Below, one piece after another: positions 8,436-16,261 of a stretch of 64,000 bases of DNA. The stretch comes from Bacillus_P idriensis_A (GTDB lineage Bacteria > Bacillota > Bacilli > Bacillales > Bacillaceae): assembly GCF_050483325.1 (NCBI RefSeq), contig NZ_JBCMYF010000028.1, positions 1 through 64,000 of the forward strand. The letters run 5' to 3'. The notes beneath the pieces were generated by a model. The model saw only the letters and a list, made by a program, of their open reading frames with translations, searched no databases and was not told the origin of the DNA. Within the stretch, counting starts at the first letter, position 1. Every line of letters begins with the position of its first letter. Both the position numbers and the translations under genes were made by a program.

Positions 8436-9218
8436 TTGATTGTAACAACAGCTGGCAGAACAAATCCAGATATGATTAAACTCGCAGAGAGAATTTCTTT
8501 AGATTTAAAAGCTGAATATAAGGCCCGCAAGAAACGTTCTATTGATAAAATGAAGGATGAATATCATTCGGATGTGCTTGTAGTAGGGCAAAATCGGCTT
8601 GAACTGCATGAGGCAGGAACCTCGGATCCTTTTTTCTTTCATCCAAATTCAGCCATGTTCCGGCTGAAACGATTGAAAAAAGGGGAGAGCGATCCTTTGA
8701 TTTTTGCTGCAGATTTAAAAGAAGGTGACCGGTTTTTAGATTGTACACTTGGACTTGGATCAGACAGTATTATAGCAAGCTTTGCAGCTGGTGAGACAGG
8801 GAAAGTTACAGCTGCAGAAGCAAATCACCTTGTAGCATATCTTGTGGAAAAAGGCCTGAGCAAATGGGAAACAGGTATTTCTGAATTTGATAAAAGCATG
8901 CGCAGAATACAAGTTGTGGAAATGAATCATGCAGACTACTTGCGTTCATTAGACACAAACTCATATGATGTCGTTTATTTTGATCCAATGTTTGAGGAGG
9001 AAATAGAAGAATCTCATGGGATAGAGCACTTAAGATCCCTTAGTGTGCATGAGCCTTTATCAGCAGAAACGTTGAAGGAAGCTAAACGCGTAGCAAAAAA
9101 AAGAGTCGTTTTAAAAAATCATTGGAAAAGTTCCTCATTTGAAGCACTTGGCTTTCATGTTTATAAACGAAAATCGGCAAAATTCCATTTTGGTGTGATA
9201 GAAATAACAGATTCGTGA
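8436..9218 (+). CDS. ypiP: YpiP, RsmJ-like class I SAM-dependent methyltransferase
   Basis: The 260-residue protein has a methyltransferase fold. The SAM-binding loop is RFLDCTLGLGSDS (about residue 98) and the motif IV-like catalytic segment is VVYFDPMF (about 182), as in the 16S rRNA methyltransferase RsmJ family. A small-rRNA target is therefore plausible, but YpiP itself is uncharacterised. The TTG start at 8436 follows CGGAGTGAAAG. Position downstream of ilvD/brxA and upstream of ypjP agrees with the B. subtilis order. Confidence 0.85.
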   Translation: MIVTTAGRTNPDMIKLAERISLDLKAEYKARKKRSIDKMKDEYHSDVLVVGQNRLELHEAGTSDPFFFHPNSAMFRLKRLKKGESDPLIFAADLKEGDRFLDCTLGLGSDSIIASFAAGETGKVTAAEANHLVAYLVEKGLSKWETGISEFDKSMRRIQVVEMNHADYLRSLDTNSYDVVYFDPMFEEEIEESHGIEHLRSLSVHEPLSAETLKEAKRVAKKRVVLKNHWKSSSFEALGFHVYKRKSAKFHFGVIEITDS

Positions 9219-9245
9219 AAAATAGGATGAGGAGGTGCTCATCTA

Positions 9246-9371
9246 ATGTCAAAACGAAAAAGCGACCCATCAAAATCACAGCTTGGTTCTCCGTTCGTTG
9301 AAGGTCAGGGAACAACAGTCAGTGAAACTGGCCGCAAGCAGTCTTCAGCAAATAAAAAGCAAAAACAATAA
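9246..9371 (+). CDS. Small basic YuzL-like protein, 41 aa
   Basis: ATG 9246 lies 8 nt after AGGAGGTG (9230-9237) and opens a 41-codon frame. The protein is hydrophilic and Lys/Ser/Gln-rich with no hydrophobic segment: it starts MSKRKSDPSKSQLG and has VEGQGTTV in the middle. The composition and the DPSK..L.SP.VEGQGTT pattern resemble the YuzL family of small Bacillus proteins. It also resembles minor small acid-soluble spore proteins in general style. Function is unknown. It is followed at once by a strong terminator. Confidence 0.75.
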   Translation: MSKRKSDPSKSQLGSPFVEGQGTTVSETGRKQSSANKKQKQ

Positions 9372-9381
9372 ACAGTAAAAA

Positions 9382-9409
9382 ACTCATGGCGGGCGCCATG
9401 AGTTTTTTT
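9382..9409. terminator. Shared terminator of the 41-aa gene and the 25-aa peptide
   Basis: ACTCATGGC and GCCATGAGT pair perfectly and are followed by T7 on the + strand and by an A-rich/T-rich flank on the other. Convergent small genes end on both sides. Confidence 0.85.
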
Positions 9410-9485
9410 AATCGGTTATTTCTGCGAAAATAAAATATGCCAGAGTCACGAATGATGCAATAATAAACACTGATTCAAAACCCAT
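9408..9485 (-). CDS. Putative 25-aa membrane peptide
   Basis: On the minus strand ATG 9485 opens 25 codons ending in TAA at 9408. A GGAGTG site lies about 6-9 nt upstream. The peptide is MGFESVF followed by an uninterrupted hydrophobic stretch (IIASFVTLAYFIFA) and the acidic tail EITD, as in single-pass small membrane peptides. It converges on the terminator at 9382. No homologue is recognised, so the call rests on the ribosome binding site, the hydrophobic profile and the shared terminator. Confidence 0.5.
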   Translation of the reverse strand: MGFESVFIIASFVTLAYFIFAEITD

Positions 9486-9671
9486 TTTGATTCACTCCAG
9501 TAGTGTGAAAGTATTTTATTTCCAACATCTCCTTTAGTGTAAACTTTTTCATCTATTTTTAAAACCCTTTTGAGGCAATGGATTTTCTTTTTTGCGAAAA
9601 ATTTCTATAAATTTAGAATTTATCTATGATAGAATAATATTATAATAGGAAGACTGGGAGGAAGACATGAC

Positions 9672-10259
9672 ATGATGAACAAATGGATGCGGAAAACGCT
9701 TGTCATCTTATTTACGATTGCAACCTTCGGAATGGTTGCTCCTCCAGCTGCCCTCACAGTCGAGGAACATTCCTCTGAAGATTCAACCGCTAAATTAACG
9801 AACTCAGACAAACATTTCTTCACTGATGAAACCGCTTACTGGCAACAGTCCAAAGAGAACTGCCTGTCAACTTTTGTAGCAGCTGCCGAAGTTCAATCCT
9901 TTCAAAAATTCGGAGACAAAATCGGAACCGTGATAGAGGATGAATTCAGACAGATCATTCTTCCGAAGATGGAAGAAGCAATTAAACAATATGTTGATGA
10001 GTACACTGATGAAGATATCAGGGATTTGGCAATCTCAAAGAAACCTGCAGATGGCAAAGGCGAGAAAATTTTTCACTTATACAATAAACAAACGGGACAG
10101 GATGTCGTCAGATTTCATGTCCGCCGCGATCATCCGCCAAAGCAGGGATATTGGTTTAACTTTCACTATCACACGCTCCATGATTCATTTCAAAAGCATC
10201 ATGAACTTGGCAGCATCTATTGGAATCAGAATATGCCGCCGAATTGGATGACACATTAA
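9672..10259 (+). CDS. ypjP: YpjP-family secreted/anchored protein
   Basis: A 195-residue protein begins with a basic MNKWMRK and a hydrophobic signal (TLVILFTIATFGMVAPPAA). The mature part is charged, with conserved-looking DHPPKQGYWFNFHYH and LGSIYWN.NMPPNW at the end. This is the YpjP family, present next to ypjQ and the thymidylate synthase gene in Bacillus. Function is unknown. ATG 9672 (or 9675) follows GGGAGGAAGAC. The next gene begins 16 nt downstream, so they form an operon. Confidence 0.85.
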   Translation: MMNKWMRKTLVILFTIATFGMVAPPAALTVEEHSSEDSTAKLTNSDKHFFTDETAYWQQSKENCLSTFVAAAEVQSFQKFGDKIGTVIEDEFRQIILPKMEEAIKQYVDEYTDEDIRDLAISKKPADGKGEKIFHLYNKQTGQDVVRFHVRRDHPPKQGYWFNFHYHTLHDSFQKHHELGSIYWNQNMPPNWMTH

Positions 10260-10275
10260 AGGGGTGCAATGTCCA

Positions 10276-10800
10276 TTGAGCAAATACACAATCGATGAGA
10301 TGGTAAAGACGACGAAAGAAATGCTGAATGACAGGGGTGTTACACTAGAGGATATCGCTGATATCGTAATGACCCTTCAGCGAAAGTACATCCCTAATAT
10401 TACGCTTGAAGATTGTGTGGAAAATGTAGAGAAGGTATTAAATAAGCGGGAGATTGTCCATGCCGTTTTAACAGGCCTTGCACTAGATCAGCTTGCTGAA
10501 CAGAAACTGCTCCCGCAGCCGCTTCAGCATCTTGTTGAAACAGATGAACCTCTTTATGGCATTGATGAAATCATACCGCTTTCCATCGTTAATGTATATG
10601 GCTCTATCGGATTGACCAATTTTGGTTATTTGGATAAAGAAAAATTCGGCATCATCAAAGCTCTGGATGAACACAGCGGAAATCGCGTGAATACATTTCT
10701 TGATGATCTTGTTGCAGCCCTTGCAGCAGCCGCTGCAAGCAGGATGGCACATCGGGCCAGAGATATTGCAGATGGAAGGCAAACACAGGCAACAGTATAA
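10276..10800 (+). CDS. ypjQ: YpjQ, phosphatidylglycerophosphatase A-like protein
   Basis: The 174-residue protein belongs to the PgpA-like/YutG group (DUF64-type). It contains DEIIPLSIVNVYGSIG and the TFLDDLVAALAAAAASRMAH segment with the conserved Asp pair. The B. subtilis relative is taken to act on phosphatidylglycerol phosphate, but it lacks the membrane spans of true PgpA. The TTG at 10276 is chosen because AAAGGGGTG lies 9 nt upstream and gives the family N-terminus MSKYT; the GTG at 10264 overlaps the ribosome binding site. It follows ypjP by 16 nt. Confidence 0.85.
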   Translation: MSKYTIDEMVKTTKEMLNDRGVTLEDIADIVMTLQRKYIPNITLEDCVENVEKVLNKREIVHAVLTGLALDQLAEQKLLPQPLQHLVETDEPLYGIDEIIPLSIVNVYGSIGLTNFGYLDKEKFGIIKALDEHSGNRVNTFLDDLVAALAAAAASRMAHRARDIADGRQTQATV

Positions 10801-10809
10801 AGATCAATT

Positions 10810-10838
10810 GCATGAAATCATTTCATGCGATTTTTTTT
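10810..10838 (+). terminator. Terminator after ypjQ
   Basis: GCATGAAA and TTTCATGC form an 8-bp stem with a 3-nt loop, then GA and T8. Confidence 0.85.
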
Positions 10839-10930
10839 GCTTTCATATGAAACTTTTCCTCCGCACAAACGTATAGGCATAGGGGGATAACGAATAAAGA
10901 TGTATATTTTATGACGATGCATCAAAATAC

Positions 10931-10959
10931 TTAACAAGCATTCTTTTATTCAGTATAAT
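10931..10959 (+). promoter_or_regulatory. Sigma-A promoter of the TerC-family gene
   Basis: TTAACA (10931-10936), 17 bp, TATAAT (10954-10959). The leader to the ATG at 10996 is too short for a yybP-ykoY manganese riboswitch, and none is seen. Confidence 0.65.
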
Positions 10960-10995
10960 GAAAAAGTTAACGTAATATTTAGGAGGAAATGGTAG

Positions 10996-11772
10996 ATGTC
11001 AATTTTGCAAGGAATGCTTGACACGTACGCACAATTTTTCAATTGGGAAATGTGGGCACAAGTTCTTACAGATCCGGTTTCATGGGGACTTATTGGTACA
11101 TTAGTTATTCTTGAAGGGTTATTATCAGCAGATAATGCTCTTGTACTGGCTGTTATGGTAAAACATTTACCAGAAAAACAGCGGAAAAAAGCTTTATTCT
11201 ATGGTTTGCTTGGAGCATACATTTTCCGTTTCATCGCAATCGGTGTCGGTGTATTCTTAATTAAACTATGGTGGGTTAAGATTTTAGGTGCAGCATATCT
11301 TGCATGGCTTGCTGTAAAATACTTCATGGATAAATCAAAAGAAAATGCAGAAGGTGAAGAAGAGCACGGCGGTATTAACAAAAAAGGCATTCTTATCCGT
11401 CTTTTCGGTACATTCTGGGGAACAGTTGTTGCCGTTGAATTAATGGATATTGCATTTTCTGTAGACAGCGTTCTTGCAGCATTCGGCGTCAGTGAACAGG
11501 TATGGGTTCTTCTTCTTGGAGGAGTTCTTGGCGTTCTTATGATGCGCGGAGTTGCAGGTGTTTTCCTTAAATTGATTGACAAGGTTCCTGAACTTGAAAC
11601 AACTGCATACATCTTAATTGCACTTATCGCAGTGAAAATGGGATTAAGTGTCGCTCACATTCATATCGAGCATTCCGTATTCTTTATAATCATTCTTGTG
11701 ATGTTCGCTGGTACATTTGCTCTAAACTATTACCGTAAAAAAACTAGTCACAGCAACAGCACTGGCGTTTAA
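10996..11772 (+). CDS. TerC-family integral membrane protein (MeeF/YceF-like metal exporter)
   Basis: A 258-residue membrane protein with about seven hydrophobic segments. It has the TerC hallmarks LEGLLSADNALVLAVMV near residue 40 and ELMDIAFSVDSVLAAFG near 152, whose Asp residues lie in the membrane. The sequence is very like B. subtilis YceF (MeeF), one of the TerC proteins implicated in manganese export and metallation of secreted enzymes (recalled). ATG 10996 follows TTAGGAGGAAATGGTAG. It is monocistronic, between a promoter at 10931 and a terminator at 11786. Confidence 0.9.
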   Translation: MSILQGMLDTYAQFFNWEMWAQVLTDPVSWGLIGTLVILEGLLSADNALVLAVMVKHLPEKQRKKALFYGLLGAYIFRFIAIGVGVFLIKLWWVKILGAAYLAWLAVKYFMDKSKENAEGEEEHGGINKKGILIRLFGTFWGTVVAVELMDIAFSVDSVLAAFGVSEQVWVLLLGGVLGVLMMRGVAGVFLKLIDKVPELETTAYILIALIAVKMGLSVAHIHIEHSVFFIIILVMFAGTFALNYYRKKTSHSNSTGV

Positions 11773-11785
11773 TCCGCCAGCACAA

Positions 11786-11811
11786 AAAGCCGCACCGTGC
11801 GGCTTTTTTTA
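11786..11811 (+). terminator. Terminator after the TerC-family gene
   Basis: AGCCGCA and TGCGGCT with a 3-nt loop, then T7. Confidence 0.9.
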
Positions 11812-11825
11812 TTTGTCTTCTTTTT

Positions 11826-12056
11826 CTAAAGAATTCCCCTAAAATACAAATAAAAAATGGAGATCAGTCCGATAGATGTCAGTCCGTCTAAAACCATATA
11901 GCTTTTAAGTGTCATAACTTCAATGACTTCTTGAGTCAGCTGCTGCCGCTGTCGATAAGGAATATTCCTGTTAATTAACATCCTCATGTTTTTCACCCAA
12001 TTTCCATGATAATTTCCATCATATGGTGAAGTTGGCATAAAAGTTACAGGGTCCAA
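11826..12056 (-). CDS. Hypothetical 76-aa protein with C-terminal membrane segment
   Basis: This minus-strand frame has an N-terminal hydrophilic part rich in Asn/Arg (MRMLINRNIPYRQRQQLTQE) and a C-terminal hydrophobic helix (VLDGLTSIGLISIFYLYF). It starts at TTG 12056, or at an internal ATG 18 nt further in. Neither has a good Shine-Dalgarno sequence. It lies in the gap between two well-supported genes and does not overlap them. The amphipathic-plus-membrane pattern looks protein-like, but no family is recognised. Confidence 0.4.
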   Translation of the reverse strand: MDPVTFMPTSPYDGNYHGNWVKNMRMLINRNIPYRQRQQLTQEVIEVMTLKSYMVLDGLTSIGLISIFYLYFRGIL

Positions 12057-12145
12057 TGTCTATTCGGCAAAAAATCAATATGTTACTATTTTCATATATA
12101 TATTGTTCAAAACAGTCAGAAAATCCTTCTAGGAGTTATACATAT

Positions 12146-12862
12146 ATGACAAAAATCAAACTTCTTGTCCTTATCATTTTGCTTTCGGCGATGTTTTCAA
12201 TCTATCAATATGTTTTTGCAGAAGTTCCCTCAGGCAGTGTTCTTGAAGATCATTCGCTTTCTTCTAAAGTATCGCTGTCATCCGGCTCAGCGCTTACCAA
12301 AATGGTTTATTTGCCGGATCAGCCCTTTTCAGAGCAGGATGCAGAAGATATGGTGAACCACTTAAATCAAATTCATCCTGTTATTTTGGAGAAAGCATTG
12401 CAGCATAATGTGACAATTAAATTTTTTACAGGAAAACTGACGGATGAAGAGGGCCTCGGGCATTTATCAGGGCAGACTCCCCGGGGCTATTCATTGAAAT
12501 CAGATTGGGACAAGGTTCCCGGAATGACAGAAGATAACAGAGTCTTTGTCAAAATCGGCCACAGTCAATATGGCATGGGTCATGGATCGGTCTCGCTTGA
12601 GCTTCATGAGTTTGCTCACGCCGCTGATCGGAATGTGTTTGCAAACATTAGAAACAGCCCTTTATATTTAAATATATGGAAACAGGAGGCCGGCATGCTT
12701 TTTCCAGGCAAAGCATACTTTAAACGTTTTCCTGAAGAATATTTTGCAGAGATTTTTGCGATGTATTATTTGAATGAAACAACAAGAGATGAGCTGCGAG
12801 AAAAAGCTCCGCTATCGCATCGATTTATTTCCAAACTTCACAAAACGGTAGAAAACGAGTGA
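12146..12862 (+). CDS. Secreted anthrax lethal factor-like metalloprotease (Pro-Pro endopeptidase-like)
   Basis: Start ATG 12146 follows AGGAG; the frame is open further upstream without a ribosome binding site. The 238-residue product has a signal peptide (IKLLVLIILLSAMFSIYQYVFA). Its catalytic domain carries the zinc motif HEFAH (in SLELHEFAHAAD) and, about 45 residues later, YFAEIFAMYYL with the third-ligand Glu. The HExxH plus FxxE(I)FA arrangement is that of the lethal factor C-terminal/M34 family, which includes secreted Pro-Pro endopeptidases. The substrate is unknown. It lies between meeF-like and thyA and seems to be an accessory insertion. Confidence 0.8.
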   Translation: MTKIKLLVLIILLSAMFSIYQYVFAEVPSGSVLEDHSLSSKVSLSSGSALTKMVYLPDQPFSEQDAEDMVNHLNQIHPVILEKALQHNVTIKFFTGKLTDEEGLGHLSGQTPRGYSLKSDWDKVPGMTEDNRVFVKIGHSQYGMGHGSVSLELHEFAHAADRNVFANIRNSPLYLNIWKQEAGMLFPGKAYFKRFPEEYFAEIFAMYYLNETTRDELREKAPLSHRFISKLHKTVENE

Positions 12863-12912
12863 AACTTCCTATACAATTATCTCTAGTATCTAAACGAAGG
12901 AAGTGTCTTTAA

Positions 12913-13707
12913 ATGAAGCAGTATTTGGATTTATGCAAGCATGTGCTCGAAACAGGATCCGTGAAAGAAGACCGGACAGGAACTGGAACAATCAGCACAT
13001 TCGGATATCAAATGAGATTTGATTTAAAAGAAGGATTTCCTCTTTTGACAACGAAAAAGCTTCACTTGAAGTCAATCATACACGAATTAATCTGGTTTTT
13101 GCGTGGAGATACGAACGTAAAATACCTTCAGGAAAATGGAGTGCGCATTTGGAATGAATGGGCAGATGAATTTGGCGAGCTTGGTCCTGTTTATGGCCAT
13201 CAGTGGCGCTCATGGGCAGGGGCTGAAGGTGAGACGGTTGACCAAATTGCAAAGCTGATTGAACAGATCAAAAACAATCCAGATTCACGGAGGCTTATTG
13301 TCAGTGCATGGAATCCTGCAGATGTCGATAAAATGGCACTGCCGCCGTGTCATTGTTTTTTTCAATTTTACGTAGCTGACGGCAAGCTGTCCTGTCAGCT
13401 TTATCAGCGCTCTGCAGACGTTTTTCTTGGTGTTCCATTCAACATTGCATCCTATGCTCTGCTGACGCTGATGGTAGCCCATGTGACCGATTTAGAGCCG
13501 GGTGAGTTTGTTCATACATTTGGTGATGTGCATATTTATAAAAATCATCTTGAGCAGGTAGACCTTCAGTTATCACGCGATGTGCGGGAGCTGCCAAAAA
13601 TGAAACTGAATCCTGCTGTAAAATCCATTTTTGATTTCACCTATGAAGATTTCACTTTGGAAGGCTATGATCCTCATCCTCATATTAAGGGAGCGGTCAG
13701 CGTATGA
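12913..13707 (+). CDS. thyA: Thymidylate synthase
   Basis: The 264-residue ThyA-type enzyme converts dUMP to dTMP with methylene-tetrahydrofolate. Catalytic Cys is in PPCHCFFQFYV; the phosphate-binding RRLIVSAWNP and folate/dUMP residues QRSADVFLGVPFNIASY are intact, as is the C-terminal IKGAVSV. The length equals B. subtilis ThyB. ATG 12913 follows GAAGGAAGTG. The stop overlaps the dfrA start (ATGA at 13704), so the two are translationally coupled, which suits their shared folate cycle. Confidence 0.97.
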   Translation: MKQYLDLCKHVLETGSVKEDRTGTGTISTFGYQMRFDLKEGFPLLTTKKLHLKSIIHELIWFLRGDTNVKYLQENGVRIWNEWADEFGELGPVYGHQWRSWAGAEGETVDQIAKLIEQIKNNPDSRRLIVSAWNPADVDKMALPPCHCFFQFYVADGKLSCQLYQRSADVFLGVPFNIASYALLTLMVAHVTDLEPGEFVHTFGDVHIYKNHLEQVDLQLSRDVRELPKMKLNPAVKSIFDFTYEDFTLEGYDPHPHIKGAVSV

Positions 13708-14186
13708 TTTCCATGATTGTGGCAATGGATAAAAACCAATTGATCGGGCGCGACAATGATCTTCCTTGGCGGATTCCGGCAGATCTTGCATATTTCAAGA
13801 AGGTTACGATGGGACATCCGATATTAATGGGAAGAAAAACGTTTGAATCAATCGGAAAACCTCTGCCGGGCAGAGAGAATATTGTCCTTACTAGAAATGA
13901 GCAGTATTCACAAGAGGGAATCAAAGTCATTCATTCTATGGATGAAGTGCTTGTAAATGAAGCTTATGCAGATCAAAATCTCTTTATCATCGGCGGAGCT
14001 GAAATTTTTAAAGAATGTCTGCATTCAGCGGACAGACTGTATGTAACGAAAATAGATGAATCGTTTGAGGGAGATACTTTTTTTCCTGAGTTTAAAGAAG
14101 AGCAATATAAAATCATTCATCAGGAAAAAGGACCAAAAGATGAAAAAAATCCGTATGACTATGAATTTATCGTATTTGAAAAATAG
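13704..14186 (+). CDS. dfrA: Dihydrofolate reductase
   Basis: The 160-residue enzyme regenerates tetrahydrofolate used up by the thymidylate synthase encoded just upstream. Visible motifs are IVAMDKNQLIGRDNDLPW with the substrate-binding Asp in IPADLAYFKK, NADPH-binding GRKTFESIG, and IIGGAEIF. The start overlaps the thyA stop by 4 nt (ATGA). Length and motifs are typical of chromosomal Bacillus DfrA. A bidirectional terminator follows at 14309; the 120 bp before it holds nothing recognisable. Confidence 0.97.
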   Translation: MISMIVAMDKNQLIGRDNDLPWRIPADLAYFKKVTMGHPILMGRKTFESIGKPLPGRENIVLTRNEQYSQEGIKVIHSMDEVLVNEAYADQNLFIIGGAEIFKECLHSADRLYVTKIDESFEGDTFFPEFKEEQYKIIHQEKGPKDEKNPYDYEFIVFEK

Positions 14187-14308
14187 AAGATGCAATCGCA
14201 CAGCAGGACTTTAAATCTTTAAACGCAAAGTAACAGTGTGTGCAGAAGATTACACAGAGAAAGATTAAAAGGAAACAGCTGAAGAATTTGTGGATTTGAT
14301 CGCAAAAA

Positions 14309-14343
14309 ACTCTCAGGAGGGCAAGCCTCCTGAGAGTTTTTTG
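14309..14343. terminator. Bidirectional terminator between dfrA and yplQ
   Basis: ACTCTCAGGAGG and CCTCCTGAGAGT form a perfect 12-bp stem with T7 on the + strand and A6 before it, so it can serve both converging genes. Confidence 0.92.
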
Positions 14344-14349
14344 TTTTTC

Positions 14350-14991
14350 TTATATAAATGGTACATCCGGTACATAGAACAGAACACAGAAAAACATGGC
14401 TGCACTGCCGGCTAATACAAAGCCGTGCCATATGGCGTGATGATAAGGAATCCTTCGCCATACATAGAAAATCGCGCCTATCGTATACAGCAGTCCTCCA
14501 GTGAGCAAAAGTGCAAATCCCTCAGGACTTAAAAATGCATACAGCGGTTTAATGGCGATAATAATCAGCCAGCCCATCAGAATATAGGCGAGAGTTGATA
14601 AAATAACAAACCTCTTAACGAAGAATATTTTCAGCACGATTCCTGCAATTGCAAGTCCCCAAACAATACCAAGCAGGGTAAAACCCAGTGTTCCCCTTAG
14701 AGGCACTAAGAGAAATGGTGTATAAGTGCCTGCAATAAGCAAGTAGATGGCGGAATGATCCAGAATTTCAAAAACATCCTTTGCCTTGCGGTGAGGAATG
14801 GCATGCAGCAAGGTTGAAAAGAGATATAAAAGAATCATTGTTGCACCAAAGATTGAAAAGCTGACAATATGCCAGGCATCACCATATTTAGAGGCAAAAA
14901 TAATCAGATAAACCAATGCCGGTATACTGAGAAGGACACCGATCCCATGGGTTATTGCATTTGCAATTTCTTCTTTAATCGAGTATTCCAT
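14350..14991 (-). CDS. yplQ: YplQ, hemolysin III/PAQR family membrane protein
   Basis: A 213-residue, seven-span protein of the HlyIII (PAQR) family. The conserved metal-site motifs are SxxxH in YLFSTLLHAI, HSAIYLLIAGTYTPF, and the C-terminal HAIWHGFVLAGS with its two His. Relatives are annotated as hemolysins, but a membrane-remodelling or hydrolase role is more likely. It overlaps the end of yplP by 17 nt, so the pair is co-transcribed, as in B. subtilis. Confidence 0.9.
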   Translation of the reverse strand: MEYSIKEEIANAITHGIGVLLSIPALVYLIIFASKYGDAWHIVSFSIFGATMILLYLFSTLLHAIPHRKAKDVFEILDHSAIYLLIAGTYTPFLLVPLRGTLGFTLLGIVWGLAIAGIVLKIFFVKRFVILSTLAYILMGWLIIIAIKPLYAFLSPEGFALLLTGGLLYTIGAIFYVWRRIPYHHAIWHGFVLAGSAAMFFCVLFYVPDVPFI

Positions 14992-16117
14992 TTTGTACTG
15001 CCTCCTTTTGCATGGTTTGCAGATTTTCGGTTAAGGACTGAAGAAAATCCAGGCCTTCAATGGTTATTTTCGTTCCGGCCCGTCCCCGGCCTTTTGTCAC
15101 ATAGTCATTTTTTTCGAGAAAATCGAGTCTGTGCCTCACTTGCTGAGGAGTTAACGGATGACGCGAATTTTTGCTGCTGTCAGAGATCATTCTGCGGCTT
15201 GCAGGCTCCCCGTCCTCATTGCTTGATCGGATAGATTCCAGAATAAAAAGATACTCCTGTTTGTCCATAAGAGTCAGCGGCTTATCCTTTTGATTTTTAG
15301 GATCTTTTTTCTGTTTGGCTGGCTCCTGCATCATAAATGGCTCTTTAGGTAGATCGTGGAGCTGGATAGAACGGCCATCACAGACTGTAAGTAAATAATC
15401 CATAGTATGTTTAAGTTCAAGCACATTGCCTGGCCATTTGTAGGTTGTGAGAATGTCCAATACCTTTTTATCCATGCGGATGTCCTGGTTTCGCTGTTTA
15501 ATAAATGAAGCGGACAGGATTGGAACGTCGCTGCTGCGTTCGTTCAAAGACGGCAATGTCAGCCTTAATACGTTAAGATAATAGTAGAAGTCTTCCCGAA
15601 GTCTGCCTTCTTCAATTAAAGAGGTTAATTGTACAGCGGATGAGGCAATGATCCGGACGTCCACTATGACGGGCTTGGATGAGCCAATTTTCTGCACTTG
15701 TTTATCCTGCAGGACCCGAAGCAGCTGCGCCTGAAGTTTGAGGCTCAGGCTTGAAATTTCTTTTAGAAAAACAGTTCCGCCATCTGCCTCTTCAAATAAT
15801 CCTTTCTTATGATCTTCCTTATTGCCAAAAAGCTCATATTCAAGGGCATCTTCTGAATATGTACTGCAGTTAATTGCCGCAAACGGCTTTTCTGACCGTT
15901 CAGACTCATGATGAATGGCGTTTGCGAACATTTGTTTACCGCTTCCGGTCGGTCCTTCAATAATAATCGGCAAATTTGCTTTTGCGAGTTTTTTAGCCAG
16001 GTATTTTTTTTCAATGATAAGCGGATGCTCACCAATAATATCCTCAAAAGATACATGTTTTACGATGATTTTCAGCTCCTTGAATGTTTTATTGGGTTTA
16101 TTATAACACCCAAACAC
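14975..16117 (-). CDS. yplP: YplP, degenerate sigma-54-type AAA+ regulator
   Basis: The protein has a central AAA+ domain of the RpoN-activator type: Walker A GPTGSGKQ and the arginine region LREDFYYYLNVL. Two key features are missing. The GAFTGA loop that touches sigma-54 is replaced by NKEDHKKGLFEE right after ELFG, and the Walker B segment reads TVFLKE rather than LFLDE. The C-terminus is a winged helix (LTPQQVRHRLDFLEKNDYV), not a Fis HTH. B. subtilis YplP is a SigL-linked regulator tied to cold adaptation (recalled). Coordinates use the GTG at 16117. However, a TATAAT lies inside that stretch (16100-16105) and the only good ribosome site, AAGGAG at 16076-16081, points to an ATC at 16069. 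Confidence 0.85.
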   Translation of the reverse strand: MFGCYNKPNKTFKELKIIVKHVSFEDIIGEHPLIIEKKYLAKKLAKANLPIIIEGPTGSGKQMFANAIHHESERSEKPFAAINCSTYSEDALEYELFGNKEDHKKGLFEEADGGTVFLKEISSLSLKLQAQLLRVLQDKQVQKIGSSKPVIVDVRIIASSAVQLTSLIEEGRLREDFYYYLNVLRLTLPSLNERSSDVPILSASFIKQRNQDIRMDKKVLDILTTYKWPGNVLELKHTMDYLLTVCDGRSIQLHDLPKEPFMMQEPAKQKKDPKNQKDKPLTLMDKQEYLFILESIRSSNEDGEPASRRMISDSSKNSRHPLTPQQVRHRLDFLEKNDYVTKGRGRAGTKITIEGLDFLQSLTENLQTMQKEAVQNGILD

Positions 16118-16187
16118 AACTAATTGGAACCAATAATTTTTTTTAAAACCATTTTTGTGAATTTTGTAGCTTTAAGAACAGATGTTT

Positions 16188-16242
16188 AGTCGGCCAGAGC
16201 TTATCTGTCTGACTGCGCTAAACAGGCGATTGCTCTTTTTTT
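16188..16242. repeat. Dispersed intergenic repeat element, short copy
   Basis: CGGCCAGA, CTTATCTGTC and TGCGCTAAAC..GCG..TTGC.CTTTT occur in the same order as in the element at 8274-8406, but the middle is deleted. It lies upstream of yplP. Confidence 0.5.
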
Positions 16243-16261
16243 ATAATATCTGGATTCATAT

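Noticed and set aside
10860..10995. Manganese (yybP-ykoY) riboswitch ahead of the TerC-family gene
   Set aside because: None of the conserved aptamer parts are present and the leader is too short.
11199..11612. 137-codon antisense frame within the TerC-family gene
   Set aside because: Fully inside a strongly conserved gene on the other strand, with Arg/Pro/Ser-rich composition typical of shadows.
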